A stretch of 64,000 nucleotides of DNA from Silene latifolia (lineage: Eukaryota; Streptophyta; Magnoliopsida; Caryophyllales; Caryophyllaceae), in assembly GCF_048544455.1 (NCBI RefSeq), contig NC_133538.1:438338311-438402310 (forward strand), given 5' to 3'. The notes below the pieces were generated by a model. That model did no database searches. It was not told the DNA's origin and saw nothing but the letters and a program-made list of their open reading frames with translations. Below, one piece after another: positions 49,011 to 61,764 of this stretch; positions within the stretch are counted from its first letter, which is position 1, and every line of letters starts with the position of its first letter. The position numbers and the translations under genes are program-made.

Positions 49011-50699
49011 ATCTACTCCAAGATGGACCCAATCAAATACATCTTCAAGAAACCCGTACTAAACGGAAGGCTGTCTAGGTGGACACTCATGTTGTCCGAG
49101 TTTGATCTCAAGTTTGTACCCCTTAAGGGTATCAAGGGAAGGGCAGTCGCCGATTTTCTGGCAGAAAATCCCGTCAACGAGGATCCAACGACCGACACAT
49201 GGCCACTTCCTGACAAAGACATCCTTTGCGCCAACTCCTACGCATGGGACCTTTACTTTGACGGTGCATCTAATCTGAGAGGATTTGGGGTAGGAATCCT
49301 TATAATATCACCAGAGGGAGAACATATTCCGATCTCAATCAAGCTAGACTTCGCCATCACCAACAATGCCGCTGAATATGAAGCATGCCTCATCGGCCTA
49401 CAAGCAGCCATCACACTTGGCATTAAGAGACTGAGGGTCCACGGCGATTCCTCGCTCATCATCAATCAGGTGTCCAGATCATGGAAAATCCGAAGTGATA
49501 GTTTAGCTCCCTACCGAGCAAAGATTAATCAAGAGGCCGAGTTCTTCGAACAAGTCGACTACTTCCATTTGCCGCGAGAGAAAAATCAATTTGCTGATGC
49601 CCTGGCAAAACTTGCCGCGCTCGTCAACATACCTGACGACATGACATCGATGCCCCTACGTGTCGAGAGAAGGAGCGAGCCAGCTCACATTTGTGCCATC
49701 AACAACGACGCGGTAAGCCATGTCGAACCTTGGTACCAAGCCATCCTCAACTACAAAACCAAAAACCAATTCCCTCCTAACTCTGGCCCAAGAGGACAAA
49801 GAGCCATCCGTTTACTTGCATTACAATTCGTGGTAAACCAAAATAAATTATATAAAAGAACACCCCAAGGGATTCTCCTCCTTTACAGTGACCATCACAA
49901 AGCCAAAATAGTCATGGGAGAAGTCCACGATGGAGAATGTGGCCCTCACATGAGCGCAATGATGCTTACCCGAAAATTCATGCGGCTAGGTTACTACTGG
50001 ACCACCATGGAAGCCTATTGTCGTAACTACGTCAAACATTGCCACAATTGCCAAATCTTCGCCAACATACAGCACATACCACCATCCCTTTTATACACCA
50101 TGACATCAACCTGGCCTTTCTCGACCTGGGGCATTGACATCATCGGGAAAGTTAAGCCGGTAGGCACCAAGGGGCATTGTTTCGTCCTCGTCGCCATCGA
50201 CTATTTTACCAAATGGGTAGAAACACAGTCATATGCAGTCCTGACCGCCAAACAAATGGCGAACTTCATCCAAAATAACATCATCTGCAGATATGGGGTA
50301 CCCCATGAAATCATCAGCGATCAAGGCTCTCACTTCCGGGCGGAAACTCAGGCCTTGCTGGACAAATACAAGATCAAGCGACATCGATCATCCCCTTACT
50401 GTCCCCAAACTAACGGAGCGGTGGAGGCAGATAACAAAACTCTTGTCACCATTATCACGAAAATGCAAGACAACTACCGCAATTGGCCGAACAAACTCCC
50501 ATTCGCACTCTGGGGATACCGAAGCTCCATTCGAACACCGACAGGCGCCATACCCTTCTACCTAGCATACGACATGGAGGCGGTTCAACCGGTAGAGTTA
50601 GAGGTCCCTTCTCTTTGTGTCCTGTTAAAGAGTCAAGTTCATGAGGCGGAATGGACCCGTCAAAGGTACGAACAACTCACTCTTCTAGACGAGCGATGA
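48948..50699 (+). CDS. pol: T2 second RNase H and integrase, 583-aa open frame
   Basis: The longest open frame in the window. Residues 1-90 finish the first RNase H (DPIKYIFKKPVLNGRLSRW, FVPLKGIKGRAVADFLAENP). From about residue 103 comes an archaeal-type RNase H (LYFDGASNLRGFGVG, NNAAEYEACLIGLQAA, GDSSLIINQV, REKNQFADALAKLA), a hallmark of the Tat lineage. Integrase follows with an H2C2 finger (H..H in GECGPHMSAMM, CHNCQ), and D, D, E in WGIDIIG, ISDQGSHF and GAVEADNKT. It ends LLDER stop, where CGA to TGA would explain the stop. The start codon is not native: the frame is a part of pol. Confidence 0.88.
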   Translation: MPCPSMVNKEAAALYAQLDGHIYSKMDPIKYIFKKPVLNGRLSRWTLMLSEFDLKFVPLKGIKGRAVADFLAENPVNEDPTTDTWPLPDKDILCANSYAWDLYFDGASNLRGFGVGILIISPEGEHIPISIKLDFAITNNAAEYEACLIGLQAAITLGIKRLRVHGDSSLIINQVSRSWKIRSDSLAPYRAKINQEAEFFEQVDYFHLPREKNQFADALAKLAALVNIPDDMTSMPLRVERRSEPAHICAINNDAVSHVEPWYQAILNYKTKNQFPPNSGPRGQRAIRLLALQFVVNQNKLYKRTPQGILLLYSDHHKAKIVMGEVHDGECGPHMSAMMLTRKFMRLGYYWTTMEAYCRNYVKHCHNCQIFANIQHIPPSLLYTMTSTWPFSTWGIDIIGKVKPVGTKGHCFVLVAIDYFTKWVETQSYAVLTAKQMANFIQNNIICRYGVPHEIISDQGSHFRAETQALLDKYKIKRHRSSPYCPQTNGAVEADNKTLVTIITKMQDNYRNWPNKLPFALWGYRSSIRTPTGAIPFYLAYDMEAVQPVELEVPSLCVLLKSQVHEAEWTRQRYEQLTLLDER

Positions 50700-50978
50700 C
50701 TGAACGCCTTGCACAACGTCGAACTATACCAACGACGTATACAATGGGCATTCAACAAGAAGGTCAAACCCAGGAATATGAAGGAGGGCGACTTAGTCCT
50801 CAAGTCGGTCCGAGCACCGCTACCCGTCGATCCGAGGGGAAAATTCAAACCCAACTAGGCCGAGCCATACCTGGTCAAGAAAATACTTTCGGGGGGCGCA
50901 GTGAGACTGAGTGACCTAGACGGGGAGGATTTCACAAACCCAACTAACCTATACCAACTCAAGAAATACTACCCTTGA
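50700..50978 (+). pseudogene. pol: T2 integrase C-terminal tail
   Basis: In the integrase frame after the TGA at 50697 the reading goes on with LNALHNVELYQRRIQWAFNK and KEGDLVLKSVRAPLPVD. A TAG at about 50857 sits where Trp is expected (TGG to TAG), then EPYLVKKILSGGAVRLSDLD and a final YYP stop near 50977. Confidence 0.75.
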
Positions 50979-51182
50979 ACCATAGCAGCCAACGACCTCA
51001 GCCTAGTTTTACAACTAGCGTTCACCTTAACCCTTTTTCAAGTCAAGTTCCTCAACGCGTTATGATTTGAAATTGCATGTTTTACCGAGTCTAAGTTGCG
51101 GCACCTTGCCCGTTTCGAATTTATTTTTGATCTGTCAAAGGCAACATCCATTTGCACTAAAACGAATTCACAAAAACACCCT

Positions 51183-51262
51183 GAACTACGAGCATGGTTT
51201 GATTTCACCTCTTCAGGTGGATACGTAGGCAGTCCCTCTTATGCATGAGGGATACAACCACA
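51183..51262 (+). other. Structured motif, copy 3 (T2)
   Basis: P1 is CTACG (51186-51190) with CGTAG (51224-51228). P2 is CACCT (51206-51210) with AGGTG (51215-51219) and a CTTC loop. P3 is TCCCTC (51233-51238) with GAGGGA (51247-51252). The GGTTTGATTTC segment sits between P1 and P2, and the tail is TACAACCA. Confidence 0.65.
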
Positions 51263-51290
51263 AAACCCAATCAAATTTACAGAACATTTC

Positions 51291-51371
51291 GAACTACGAT
51301 CATGGTTTGATTTCACCTCTCCAGGTGGATACGTAGGCAGTCCTTTCCTACACAGGAAGGATACAACCATC
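51291..51371 (+). other. Structured motif, copy 4 (T2)
   Basis: P1 is CTACG (51294-51298) with CGTAG (51332-51336). P2 is CACCT (51314-51318) with AGGTG (51323-51327). P3 is TCCTTTCCT (51341-51349) with AGGAAGGA (51354-51361), one bulge. Starts 108 bp after copy 3. Confidence 0.65.
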
Positions 51372-51805
51372 CCCGTAATAAAAAAAACCCACATACAAAA
51401 AAACCATCCCCATCAAAAAAAAAAAAAGAAAAGGGAACAACATTCCCTTTTCCCCACAAAAAATACCAAAAATAAGCCTTTCTCCCTTCCTCCCAAAAAT
51501 CCCACTTTCCCAAGTGCAAGCGTTTAGGACGATTCAAATCGAATTCCCATTACAAAATGGATGGAAGAAACAAGCGTTCACAATTTTTGACACAAGCAAT
51601 CCTGTTATTTAATTAATAATGGGAGGGATTACAATTCCAACAACAAATAAAGCTCGACGAGTCTATAACTTGTCAAAGCTAAGGTGTCGACTAAAACACC
51701 TCACATAATAAAACTAGCACAAAACACACAAAATATAGCTAGTACAACATAATAAAAACTCACAACAATAATACAACATAATAATAAAGTGGGTAATGGA
51801 AGTCT

Positions 51806-52775
51806 TCACTCTTTCATTCTACCCTTATCTTTTCCCTCGAGGTACATCTTCCCCTTGTTCTTCTTATTGGCCCGCCTAGCATGGATTTTCTCTTCAGAAC
51901 GGATCCTCAACGGATCTACAATGGCAACGGCCTCCGGTCTAGTGCAACACCCCATGTTCGGCCCGAAACGAGCCCATGCACGGCCCACCACATTTTTGGG
52001 ACCCGAGCTTCTCCTCTTTGGTGGTCTCATCACATCGGGGTTAGCTCCATCAACATAATCCTCAAAGAAGGCACGGTTGGCGTTGCTAAACTCTCGATAC
52101 TTCAATTCGACAGTCTCGTCCTTACGGAATTTGGACCTCTCTTCCAAGGACGAAGCTCTTGACCACTTGACATAAGCGGGAGTCACCCATGTCGTGGCAA
52201 CGGGGTCTGGTACCTCCCAAAGCAGCCGAGTGGCCCACCATTTTTCAAAGACCTCCACAAGCTCGGAGTTCCGGAACACATTCTCTTGGACAAGGGAATC
52301 TTGAGCGGGCACCTTTTGTTGACGCCCCATTTGCCTCATGAGCCTTTCAGGATAGATGAAGGAAGCAACCTTCAAACCCACCACCATCAAAGAACGAGGA
52401 CTAGCACCCGAAGCGGGCAACCCCGTGAAGGACCTCAAGTGCCACCATGGCACCACCCAACGGATGTGAGGACCACCCTCCTCCGCCAATCTTGCGACCC
52501 AATAAGCCTCGATGGAAGCAAAGCTATCAGGGTACAACTTCTTCCTCATAGTAAGGTGACGGAAGGAATAAGAAGAAGAATCAACCGGAGGCTCTACATA
52601 CCTTAGCCTCTCCAATATCCACACTTGGAGGATCCTTGGGGACCCAAATGAAGGAGCCTCTCCACAAGAGCCTTCCTTGACCAAAGCTTGGATGATCCCA
52701 CCAAGCACCAACAATGATGGATCTCTATCATGCTCCATTTGCTCAACCACATGAACAAGGGTCATGCTACCATAT
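51806..52775 (-). CDS. Antisense ORF of T2 with plant-mobile-domain features, N-terminally truncated
   Basis: Open for about 323 codons on the minus strand, between integrase and the missing 3' LTR. Antisense ORFs at this position, some with a plant mobile domain, are known for Tat/Ogre elements; their role is unknown. Counting from an ATG at 52807, the first ten residues come from the inserted copia LTR and are not native. Seen: DRDPSLLVLGGIIQALV (residues 28-44), PRILQVWILERLRY (57-70) and ASFIYPERLMRQMGRQQKVP (148-167), which resemble the G-G...L-Q-L-W-x-E-R-L and P-x-R-x-x-R-Q-x-G motifs of that domain. A Lys/Arg/Glu-rich tail follows. No internal stop, unlike the sense ORFs. Confidence 0.7.
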
Positions 52776-54091
52776 TGTTGGAATGTCCCTGACAATAATG
52801 CGATCACAATTGTCGATCATGATGATCACATGTTTAAATCTCAGTTTTTAAGAATACGTAAGGGATGATTCATTTTATAGTCAACTGATCAACATTAATC
52901 GGTAACGATTGGCTTGCTAGAGTTTGACGTTACTGTCGTGGGACGGTGGTGGTCAGTTGATCCCTTAAGGTCACACCTAAAGGATGATGCCCTAATCTGT
53001 AAAGTTGATTAATTGTATGACGATACAAGTTAATCAATTCCTTAAAATTGAATAATTCAATTCGTGAGAGATAATATTGATATCTTATTATAATGGGATT
53101 AAATAAGATTTATTTTAGTAATTGAAATATTTTATTACTAAAATTATTTATTGTTTGTGAAACAATAGAGATGAGAATGAATGGTTAATTATAATTACAA
53201 GATTTTGTGAATTATAATTAAATGACCCATTTTATTTATGTGATCAAGTATTACTAGTCAATTTGTTGTATGTAATTTAATTAATTCATAAAATGATATT
53301 TATGTGATAAATATGCATTAAATTAATTAATAACATGTATCATACTACATGTGACATATTGTGTGACAAGTGACAAATTGACAAAAATAAAATGGTATTC
53401 CATTTTAAGTAAATGGACCGAAATGAAGTGGGTTTAGTGGATGGTGGTGATTTATTTTAATAAGCTAAAACAAACATCATCATAACACTACTTACCAAGC
53501 CTTACATGCCTAAGGTTTTGATAAGAACAAAAGGGAAAAGGGAAGGACCATATATTGGTCTCCCAACCTATCAAAAACCGTGACCCCCTTCAATACACTA
53601 AAGATTTTGTTCTCTACCTATTCAACTCATGCATGTTCATTCACACACATGCATAACTTTCCTCGCTCTCACATTATTGTTCATCTTTCTCTAAAACTTG
53701 AGAAATGATGATCCAAATTGTTCATAAAAGATTACTAATATTTTTAGTGTAATATATGAGTGTTAGTAATCAATTTTAAGGTAAACTACTAAACAAATAT
53801 CTAGCACATATTATTTAGTAGAGATAAGGGATAATCTTGGGTGCTATCAAGAGGAGTGGCTTCTATACTTGAAGTCTTTGGAGGATCATCCTATTATTCA
53901 TCATAGCTCAAGAAAAAGTGAAGGTATGAGACCTTACTTGTGCCCTTTAATCCGAAATCCATAGTAAGAAAGACGATTTCGTCTCTATTCTTATTCAAGT
54001 TTGCGTGCATAAGATCTAGTTTTCATTTTATGACTAAATTAAAATCACACATATATGATTATGTAAATTAATGAGATTAAAAATTCCAACA
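52776..54091 (+). repeat. 5' LTR of copia element C, 1316 bp
   Basis: TGTTGGAATG ... ATTCCAACA, with a PBS right after. Reverse complement of the solo LTR at 13919-15214 along its length. Confidence 0.88.
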
Positions 54092-54092
54092 A

Positions 54093-54108
54093 GTGGTATC
54101 TAGAGCCT
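54093..54108 (+). promoter_or_regulatory. Primer-binding site of copia element C
   Basis: GTGGTATCTAGAGCC, a variant of the tRNA-iMet-type TGGTATCAGAGC site, one base after the LTR end. Confidence 0.8.
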
Positions 54109-56959
54109 TAGCTTGTTTGCATGCAAATCGGTTTATAGTTTTTCCGAGCTATATGATTAACATACAAAACTAATTAATTTGGTTTTATGAAGATAAACCT
54201 TAAAATAAATTTTCATGTTAAAAGTTTCTGGTACTAAGTGATTTTTAGGACATTTTGGTTTATTTATGGATTTTATTGTTCATCTTATATAATATTGGCA
54301 TTAAAATGTGATTTTTATGATAAAAATGTCATTTTTGGACGAAAAATAGCTAAACTTCTACTTTTTCAGTGGTTTTTGGATATGTTTTCACATATATTAT
54401 CTACTGATGGCCTGTAAATTATCATGATAAAATGAGTTGTTTTGCTCGAAATATGGATTTTTTAAGTTAATATTGTATTTAAATGGGTAAATAGGTTAAT
54501 ATGAGTTATATTTCGAATCTGGTCATGGAAATTTAGTATGTTGTCACATGAAATTCTACAAGATGTGTGTAAAATATTTGGCTATAATGAAGTCTTTATG
54601 CATGATTTATGAATTTTTGATGAAAAATCACATAAATAGTGACTATAATTAGTAATAATGATAAAACATACTTCATGACTAAAGGAAAAACGTCACATAT
54701 TGCATTTTATCATATATTTCAGATCTAAAAGTGAAAAGTTGATGAATATAATTTTTCTCATATTTTTATGGTCATAATTGTTAAAACCGATAAACCGCAA
54801 CATTGTTTTTCTCGATAAATTTTCGAAATTTTTAACCTAAGTTTTGAACATTATGAGTGTCATGGTATTTTTCCAGAATGTTCATGAGTTTAAATTTCAA
54901 ATTTCAAATTTATTTGAAATTTTTATAATTTAATTTGAAGTTTATAGCATAATTTTGTATTTTTAGGTCCATTTATGAACAATTAAGAAATCAAGGTTAA
55001 TTATTGTCAAAATATTAGTGGAGACTAATTTTGAGTCCTAATATGGTTAGTGTAATTAACTTGTACATAAATATGAATTTATGTAATTATTGTGATTTTA
55101 AAAGGTTAAATCACGCAAATCCGTAAAAACCGATTAATATACGATATTGGCTCTTAAAAGGCGATTTAGCATAAAATTTGGCATGCTGATACATATTATA
55201 ATGCTTTATTTTATTTATGATTGTCATATTTTAATTTTACGTAATTTTTGAATTATGTAATTTTACTTAGTATGGCCTTAGTTTTAATTGGTATTACCCG
55301 AAATGTATGGGAATACCGATTTGGTTGTATTTATTGTGATCTCGTATTATCGTTTAGTAATTTAATAGATTTATTTTTATTTTATTACAAATGTATAATA
55401 GGAAATTATGTAATTCTTTATATAATTTATTTATTACGGAGTACCTTGAAGACGGTGCCACTCGAGAAGGCGATCCATCAAAGAAAGTGTTGCCTTGAAA
55501 TGCGTGCCAAGACCGAAGTTCAAGGGACCAAAGGAGTTGGTTTCCAAATTTATAATAGTTTATTAGATTTACTATTTTAGGAAGGCCATACTAGGATTTT
55601 ATTTATGCTTTGCATTTTATTTATATGTTGCATGCATCGCTAAATCGCCATAACTAAAACATGCATTAGCATTTAATCGAGTTTATCGACCGTGTCAATT
55701 ACAATTATCGTAGTTCACCGCTTTAGTTCACTTAAAACATGATAGATAATAAATTGACATGACCTCTCGCTAAAATAAACAATTGAGACTTAGCCTTACC
55801 AAAAAGTAGAAACCATGAAAACCTATTTCGTGAAGGAGTGCACTCGGCCTTACCGGGGTACAAACCTTGCTACGTAGGAGAAGTGGGTGATAAATGTCTA
55901 CCCACCGAATTTATAAAGATGAGGGTTGTATTCGGCTTTACCGATGCCCAAGTTGATGTAAATTTGGATCATGGACACATTTATTCGAAATTTGGGTTGA
56001 ACTCAACGAAAGTATTCTCGACGGTTGCCGGATGTGTTTTGGGTTAAAGATAAATATTAATGTAATTTTATCGACCAAGAGTTCTAAAAGTAGAATCGAT
56101 TAAAGAGTCTATCCACCGAGTTATATTGATGAGGGCTGTATTTGGCTTTACCAATGCCCAAGTTAATATGAATTTGGATCTTGGAATCATTTATCATAGT
56201 TGGGTAGAGGTCACTATGTAAATGCTTTACTTGTTATTTACAAGTATAATAAAACGATAAATGTTAAGTTTTCCACTATTCCGTTATCATATTGTTCTTT
56301 TTCTTTACCACAATTCATATACGATATCATTTCGATTTTTGTTCAAATCTCCATTAAAACATCGTAACGAATAACAAAATTAGAATTTTCTTCTAAAAAC
56401 CTCGTATTATCCATTGTAAGGATCTCTTGTGAAGAATATAGATAAAAGTTATTCATGAGCAAACGGGTTTTTGATTATTGACTAACATATCTACTTACAA
56501 ATGAATTGTTCCTCATATGCTTAATCGAATTAAGTACTTTGAAACGTTACATCATTTTGGTAACTAGATTTGTTGGAAATCAAAATTGACCAAAATACCA
56601 CAACCACTTCAATGAAAGTTTTAAGACTAAACAAACGAATGAAGAGTAGTCTTCATGAATTTCAATTTTGCTTCTCTTAGCAAAGACTCATTGAAATGAG
56701 TGGAAGCATTCTCTTAAACCGTTAAGAAAAGGGTGAGGTTTAAAGAAGTAAATTAGAATGGAATTGATACAAAGTAATGTTAAAAGTAAAGTTATTGAGA
56801 ATAACGATACTAAACCTATCAATCCCGACCGATAAAGTTTCCATTGTCTTAATTGTTGGACACTAGAAAGGAAACTACCCCAAATTATTGAAGAATCAAC
56901 AAGTTAGTTGTGGGACATGTAATGGGACCTTCTTCTTTAAATGTTTATTTGATTAACAT
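54109..56959 (+). other. Leader and decayed gag of copia element C
   Basis: A/T-rich, without a long frame. Leader modules with GGCTTTACCGATGCCCAAGT or close variants occur near 55840, 55930 and 56140. At about 56820-56930 the reading VSIVLIVGH then ETTPNYxRINKLVVGHVMG matches the decayed gag knuckle of the minus-strand copy. Ends at 56959 before the B LTR; the flanking AACAT (56955-56959) would be one copy of the B TSD, the other being outside the window. Confidence 0.65.
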
Positions 56960-58400
56960 TGTAACACCCCCATACTCCAAGTGCCTTACCAGGACCACTC
57001 AGGTATGAGGATGTCACCATCTCGGTTACCCGAGGCATGATAATCATAAGACAATGAAGAAACATACTTTATTAAATAAGTTTAAGTGATTACATTACAA
57101 AACCAATCGTAAGCAAAGTACAACTCGTCCTCAAACTATAAACCAACCGAAAGGAACTGTTCTAATAAACACAAATGAAGACTAAAGACTCGATATGTGA
57201 TGACTCCATCCCCACTAGATCCCACGCGTATCCAAGATATACCGCTTAAGCAACTCGCTCACCACCCCGAATGGATCACCACATTTTAAAACATTTAAAC
57301 GGGGTCAAGATTAATCACACAACTTATATATATATATATCAATAATAAGACAAACAGACAAATTGACTGTCACACACACACACGCACACCACCAACCAAT
57401 CCCCATCATCTCAATATCGACCGTCCACACTTTGGACCCAGCCGCTGGGGGGACCGCAGCCGTTCCCACCTAAGCCCCGCTCATCATACGAGCGATAACC
57501 CTGTCCCATTAATGTGCACATCCCCTTTCGTGGCGGGTTCCACGAAGGGCGAAATTAGGGCGTGAAGTCACTCCCGCAAGTGACCCCACTCAGCCGAGAA
57601 CGCATCTCGAGAGCCATAGAAACCAATCACAATCACAATCACAATCACAATCACAATCATCATATCAACAACTAACTACAGCACATCATCAATATCCCAT
57701 TATGAGACTAATACTGAGTAGGGAATCCTACCTGGAAAGCACAACACGCAGACGGTATCTACAGCTGTATCAAAACGGCTCCTCTACGAATTCTCCTCCT
57801 ATCATACAGCACATAAAGACTACACATCATAAACTACACACCAAAACCCCCAATTCCTAAATTAGGGTTTAACCAATCTTAACGAAACATTATAGAAATT
57901 ATATTAAAAGCTTACCCTCGACGCAAGGAATCCAACGACACGAACTACGATACGAACTGACCGTCTGAACTCCGGGAATTGTCAAGAATGCGATTAGGAA
58001 GATGAACTGACTGCTTTCTCTCTTAAACAGGGTTTTAGGTTTTGCAAAAGTGATTTAAAACAATGACGAATATGTTTAAATACCTTAATCGCGTAATTAA
58101 CAAAACCCGAGAAAAACTCCCCGTAAAACCGGACACTCGATCGAGTACCCAAGGTACTCGATCGAGTACCCCCTTACTCGATCGAGTGCCTAAGGCTACT
58201 TGATAGAGTACCCCCTTACTCTATCGAGTACCTAAGGCTACTTGATAGAGTACCCCCTTACTCTATCGAGTACCTAAGGCTACTTGATAGAGTACCCCCT
58301 TACAGGTCAGAAACTTTTCTAAAACGCAACTTACCCTTACTCGACAGAGTAAGGCCTACTCGATAGAGTACCCCAAGACTTATAAATACGGAGTATTACA
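56960..58400 (-). repeat. 3' LTR of B
   Basis: On the minus strand TGTAATACTCCG (58400) to GGGGGTGTTACA (56960). Its U3 (58133-58320) has three TACTCGATCGAGTA-type sites and then a 42-bp unit with TACTCTATCGAGTA and TACTTGATAGAGTA repeated about three times. Polypurine tract at 58401-58413. Confidence 0.9.
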
Positions 58401-61400
58401 GTCTTCCCTCCTTAAAAAGAACTTCGTCCCCGAAGTTCAACCCATACTCTAAAAGCAACCATACTAACTCGACCCAGACACAACAACATAACTAAGAACT
58501 CAACAACTCGACCAAACATAAAACATGAACTCTTAACACCCACTCCACCAACTATGTTTACTTCCTTAACATGACTCACGATATCGTATCCACCACATAT
58601 ATATCTCTCAGGATACCAACTTCATACATAACCAACCACCATCCACTAACACTGCTAGCTCCATAATATCATCCACTATCAAATCCAAAATCAAGACACT
58701 CCTAGACATCAAACGGAATGTTACATTCTACCACCCTTAAAAGGAACTTCGTCCTCGAAGTTTACTCGGACTCATAACATCATCCTTCAACTCACAACAC
58801 TATATAAAATATTCCCACACTCTTAAGCATCACACTACTACAAGCACGGCCATGGCCTTTTATAAGTATTGTCCACAAAACAAATCCCTCCTTTACGCTA
58901 CGCTAACACTCTACTTCCAATTATATTACCGCATGCACCACCATGAAACTCTCTTTTATTGCATCCTACTCCTCTTAAGACAAATGTTACGTCCTCGTAA
59001 CTCACTAATACTAAACCCTTAGCTATATTATCTCATTATCCTCATCACCACCATATGTCAAAGATAACTGCCTATAACCTCATTTCCATAATCACTCCTA
59101 TTTCTCAAGGCTCTCTTACTTCAATAGTTCTCATACTTCAAATCAATCTGCACACCCCTAACCTATACCATAAGGCTCGTAGCAAAATCACCATACTAAC
59201 TATCCATTACCACTGCAAACCAACATACCTCGCTATATAAAGCACTTATCTTCCAGAAGCATAACTCCCGATCCACACTCGTTACTTATACTCACACTAG
59301 ATCCTCAAGTTCTTTCCTTCATTACCGCAAAACTCATACATAACTTAATATGACACTAATTCCCCCAACACCCTACACTCACTGTCCCAACAAAAGATTA
59401 TGAACTACCTGCCGCTTTCAGATCATTACAACACATGTTCCACGAATCATTTTCCATTACCATGTCTACTAAAGCCTTATCTAGAACAAGATCAAAATTA
59501 TCAGAACAACCTCCCACAACCGTGTCCCATCAATAGAACATCACTATACCATGACAACAACGAAAACATATTCAACTCTATTTCATATCATACTCTACCT
59601 CATTCTTAACTTAACTTGGTAAAGAAAACATCAATAAGCAAGACAACTGTCTACATGTTCAACCAAAACTCACAAAGAACAACAGCAAACAAAACAACGA
59701 TCTATGTATAACTGGTATGCACTTTCGAAAACTCGTATCATAATCATCCCGCCTACTCCACCACAACCGGTGACGGCATCACAACACCGCCACCAACAGC
59801 CACACCACAATGCGAAAATACCCGCATCACAATACTAAATACCGTGCCCGGATCACCACCGGAGGCACCACAACCACATCGATAGACATCACAGCTACAT
59901 ACAATTCCATAAATACTGATTCGGAAATAACCTTTCGGACAAAAAAAACTTACTCAAATCCACTTTACTCAATCACAACGCAACATATTATATGAATTAA
60001 ACAGATAAGCATCTCATGAACATCATCTCTACCATTTCACGGAATACACATGTGTTATTAATACACATAAAATTATAACTAGCCATGTCAAATTAATCAA
60101 ATTATTACCTTTTTGGATATCATTCAATTAAACTACCGTGTCCAACATATATATTACAGAACATTCATAAAACAGCTTTATAATTATCACACCATACCAC
60201 TTCTTGTGAGGTCAGAACCTCACACAAACATTTACACATATCATAGACCCGTAATCACAACCAACTAGTCAATCCTGACCACGTAAGTTACCACTCAACA
60301 AAGGTTACCTGTTGTCCGAGCTTAACTCGCATGCCCCTCATCACATTCTTCCATTCGCATCACCAGCACCTTCTGCCATACATAACCATACAACTAACAC
60401 TCATTATGAGAAACCACCTCCTAAGACTATGTCTTATACTTCCTGACAACCATACTTTTATCAATTCAGTCTTTACAAAATCAGCCTCTTTAGAATTGCC
60501 ACTTTTCTAATATACCCTTAACCTTAACCACTAGTCAAAGACCATAACACTACCACTGTCCGGACATCAAACCTCTTCACTCATCTCTAAACATCATGAT
60601 TTCTTTTCTATCTTTGGTTAACATCCCAAACAACGAACATCGAATCCATGAACAAAATTACCTCAACATTCTTCCCAATATTTTCCTTAATTGAATCATC
60701 ATCCATTTTTCCACCAAAATCTCATATCATGCGGATATTCTACTAACTTCTTACTTTCCTTAATTTCTCGAAACTCATTATTAAACATGTTGTCCTGAAG
60801 CTCCCATATAACCATTAACTAACATCCTCATGATAATATCACACATTTCGATGATTCCTTACCTTTATATCACATAACTCCGGTGAATATTTTCCTCGAC
60901 TTACTTTTTATCCTTCTTTTCTCTTTACACTCAATAATACCAATTAATAGTTCAACTCCTTATTCTTTCTAGCTAACTCTTTAGAAATCCAATTACCCTT
61001 TCGTTGCTCCAAAACTCAAATTCCATTATTTTCTACCGACATCATCCCACTCTTTCTTACCATGGATCTTCTCTTATTATGCTATCACTCACACTTGCCA
61101 CTAATCTATCCATAGAATCAACGTTTAATGTTCAAACAATTGCATCTCCCCTTTTTACATCTCTAGAAATCATAATTCATTTAATACCGTTAATTACCCA
61201 AGGAAATCACACAGTAGTTTCGTCTCTCGATAACACAAATTTCCAAACTCAGTCACTATCTGCAAATCCACGTCGCGACATGTCTCATTAAGTTCGCTAT
61301 ATTCCACTATTTCCAAACGACCTTTCATTACATATGTTCTTACTCAACACTATTTCTAGCCATCTCCCTCCATAATTTATTATACATCTCAGGTTGCTAC

Positions 61401-61764
61401 TATCCACATCCTTTCTTTCAATCTTTTCATTCTCACGTTCCTTAAACTTACATCATGCCTTGCCCACATTCACTTACATTTTCATTACTCAACATACAAT
61501 CATGTCACTCATCTCGTCTCACACAACATGCTCTATGCCTCAATTAAGTCTTACTAATCCCAACACATATAAATCATGTCCTCCCCACCGAACTCATACT
61601 CATCATAGGTGCCACTCTTTACACCACAAAATTGGGTAACTTACGCGTCAAGACCAACATACATGTAAAACAATGCATAAAGAAGCAAAATAACGCCTTT
61701 GAATTAAACATAATATGCAACGAAGTCAAAAGATAAACATATGACCCAAAATAGGGGTCACTAG

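Larger units (their letters stand above)
50979..51805 (+). other. T2 3' region between integrase and antisense ORF
   Basis: Non-coding. Holds two copies of the three-stem motif (51183 and 51291), an A-rich run (51378-51430) and A/T-rich sequence. Short frames here are chance. Confidence 0.6.
52776..56959 (+). mobile_element. C: Ty1/copia element, 5' part, inserted in the T2 antisense ORF
   Basis: LTR, PBS, long leader and gag remnant on the plus strand, cut at 56960 by element B. Same family as the minus-strand remnant at 8.8-12.6 kb and the solo LTR at 13919-15214. Its 3' part should lie beyond the window. Confidence 0.8.

Noticed and set aside
55248..55580. 110-aa plus-strand frame in the copia leader
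   Set aside because: A/T-rich, hydrophobic by composition; the homologous minus copy (near 12.2 kb) is not open.
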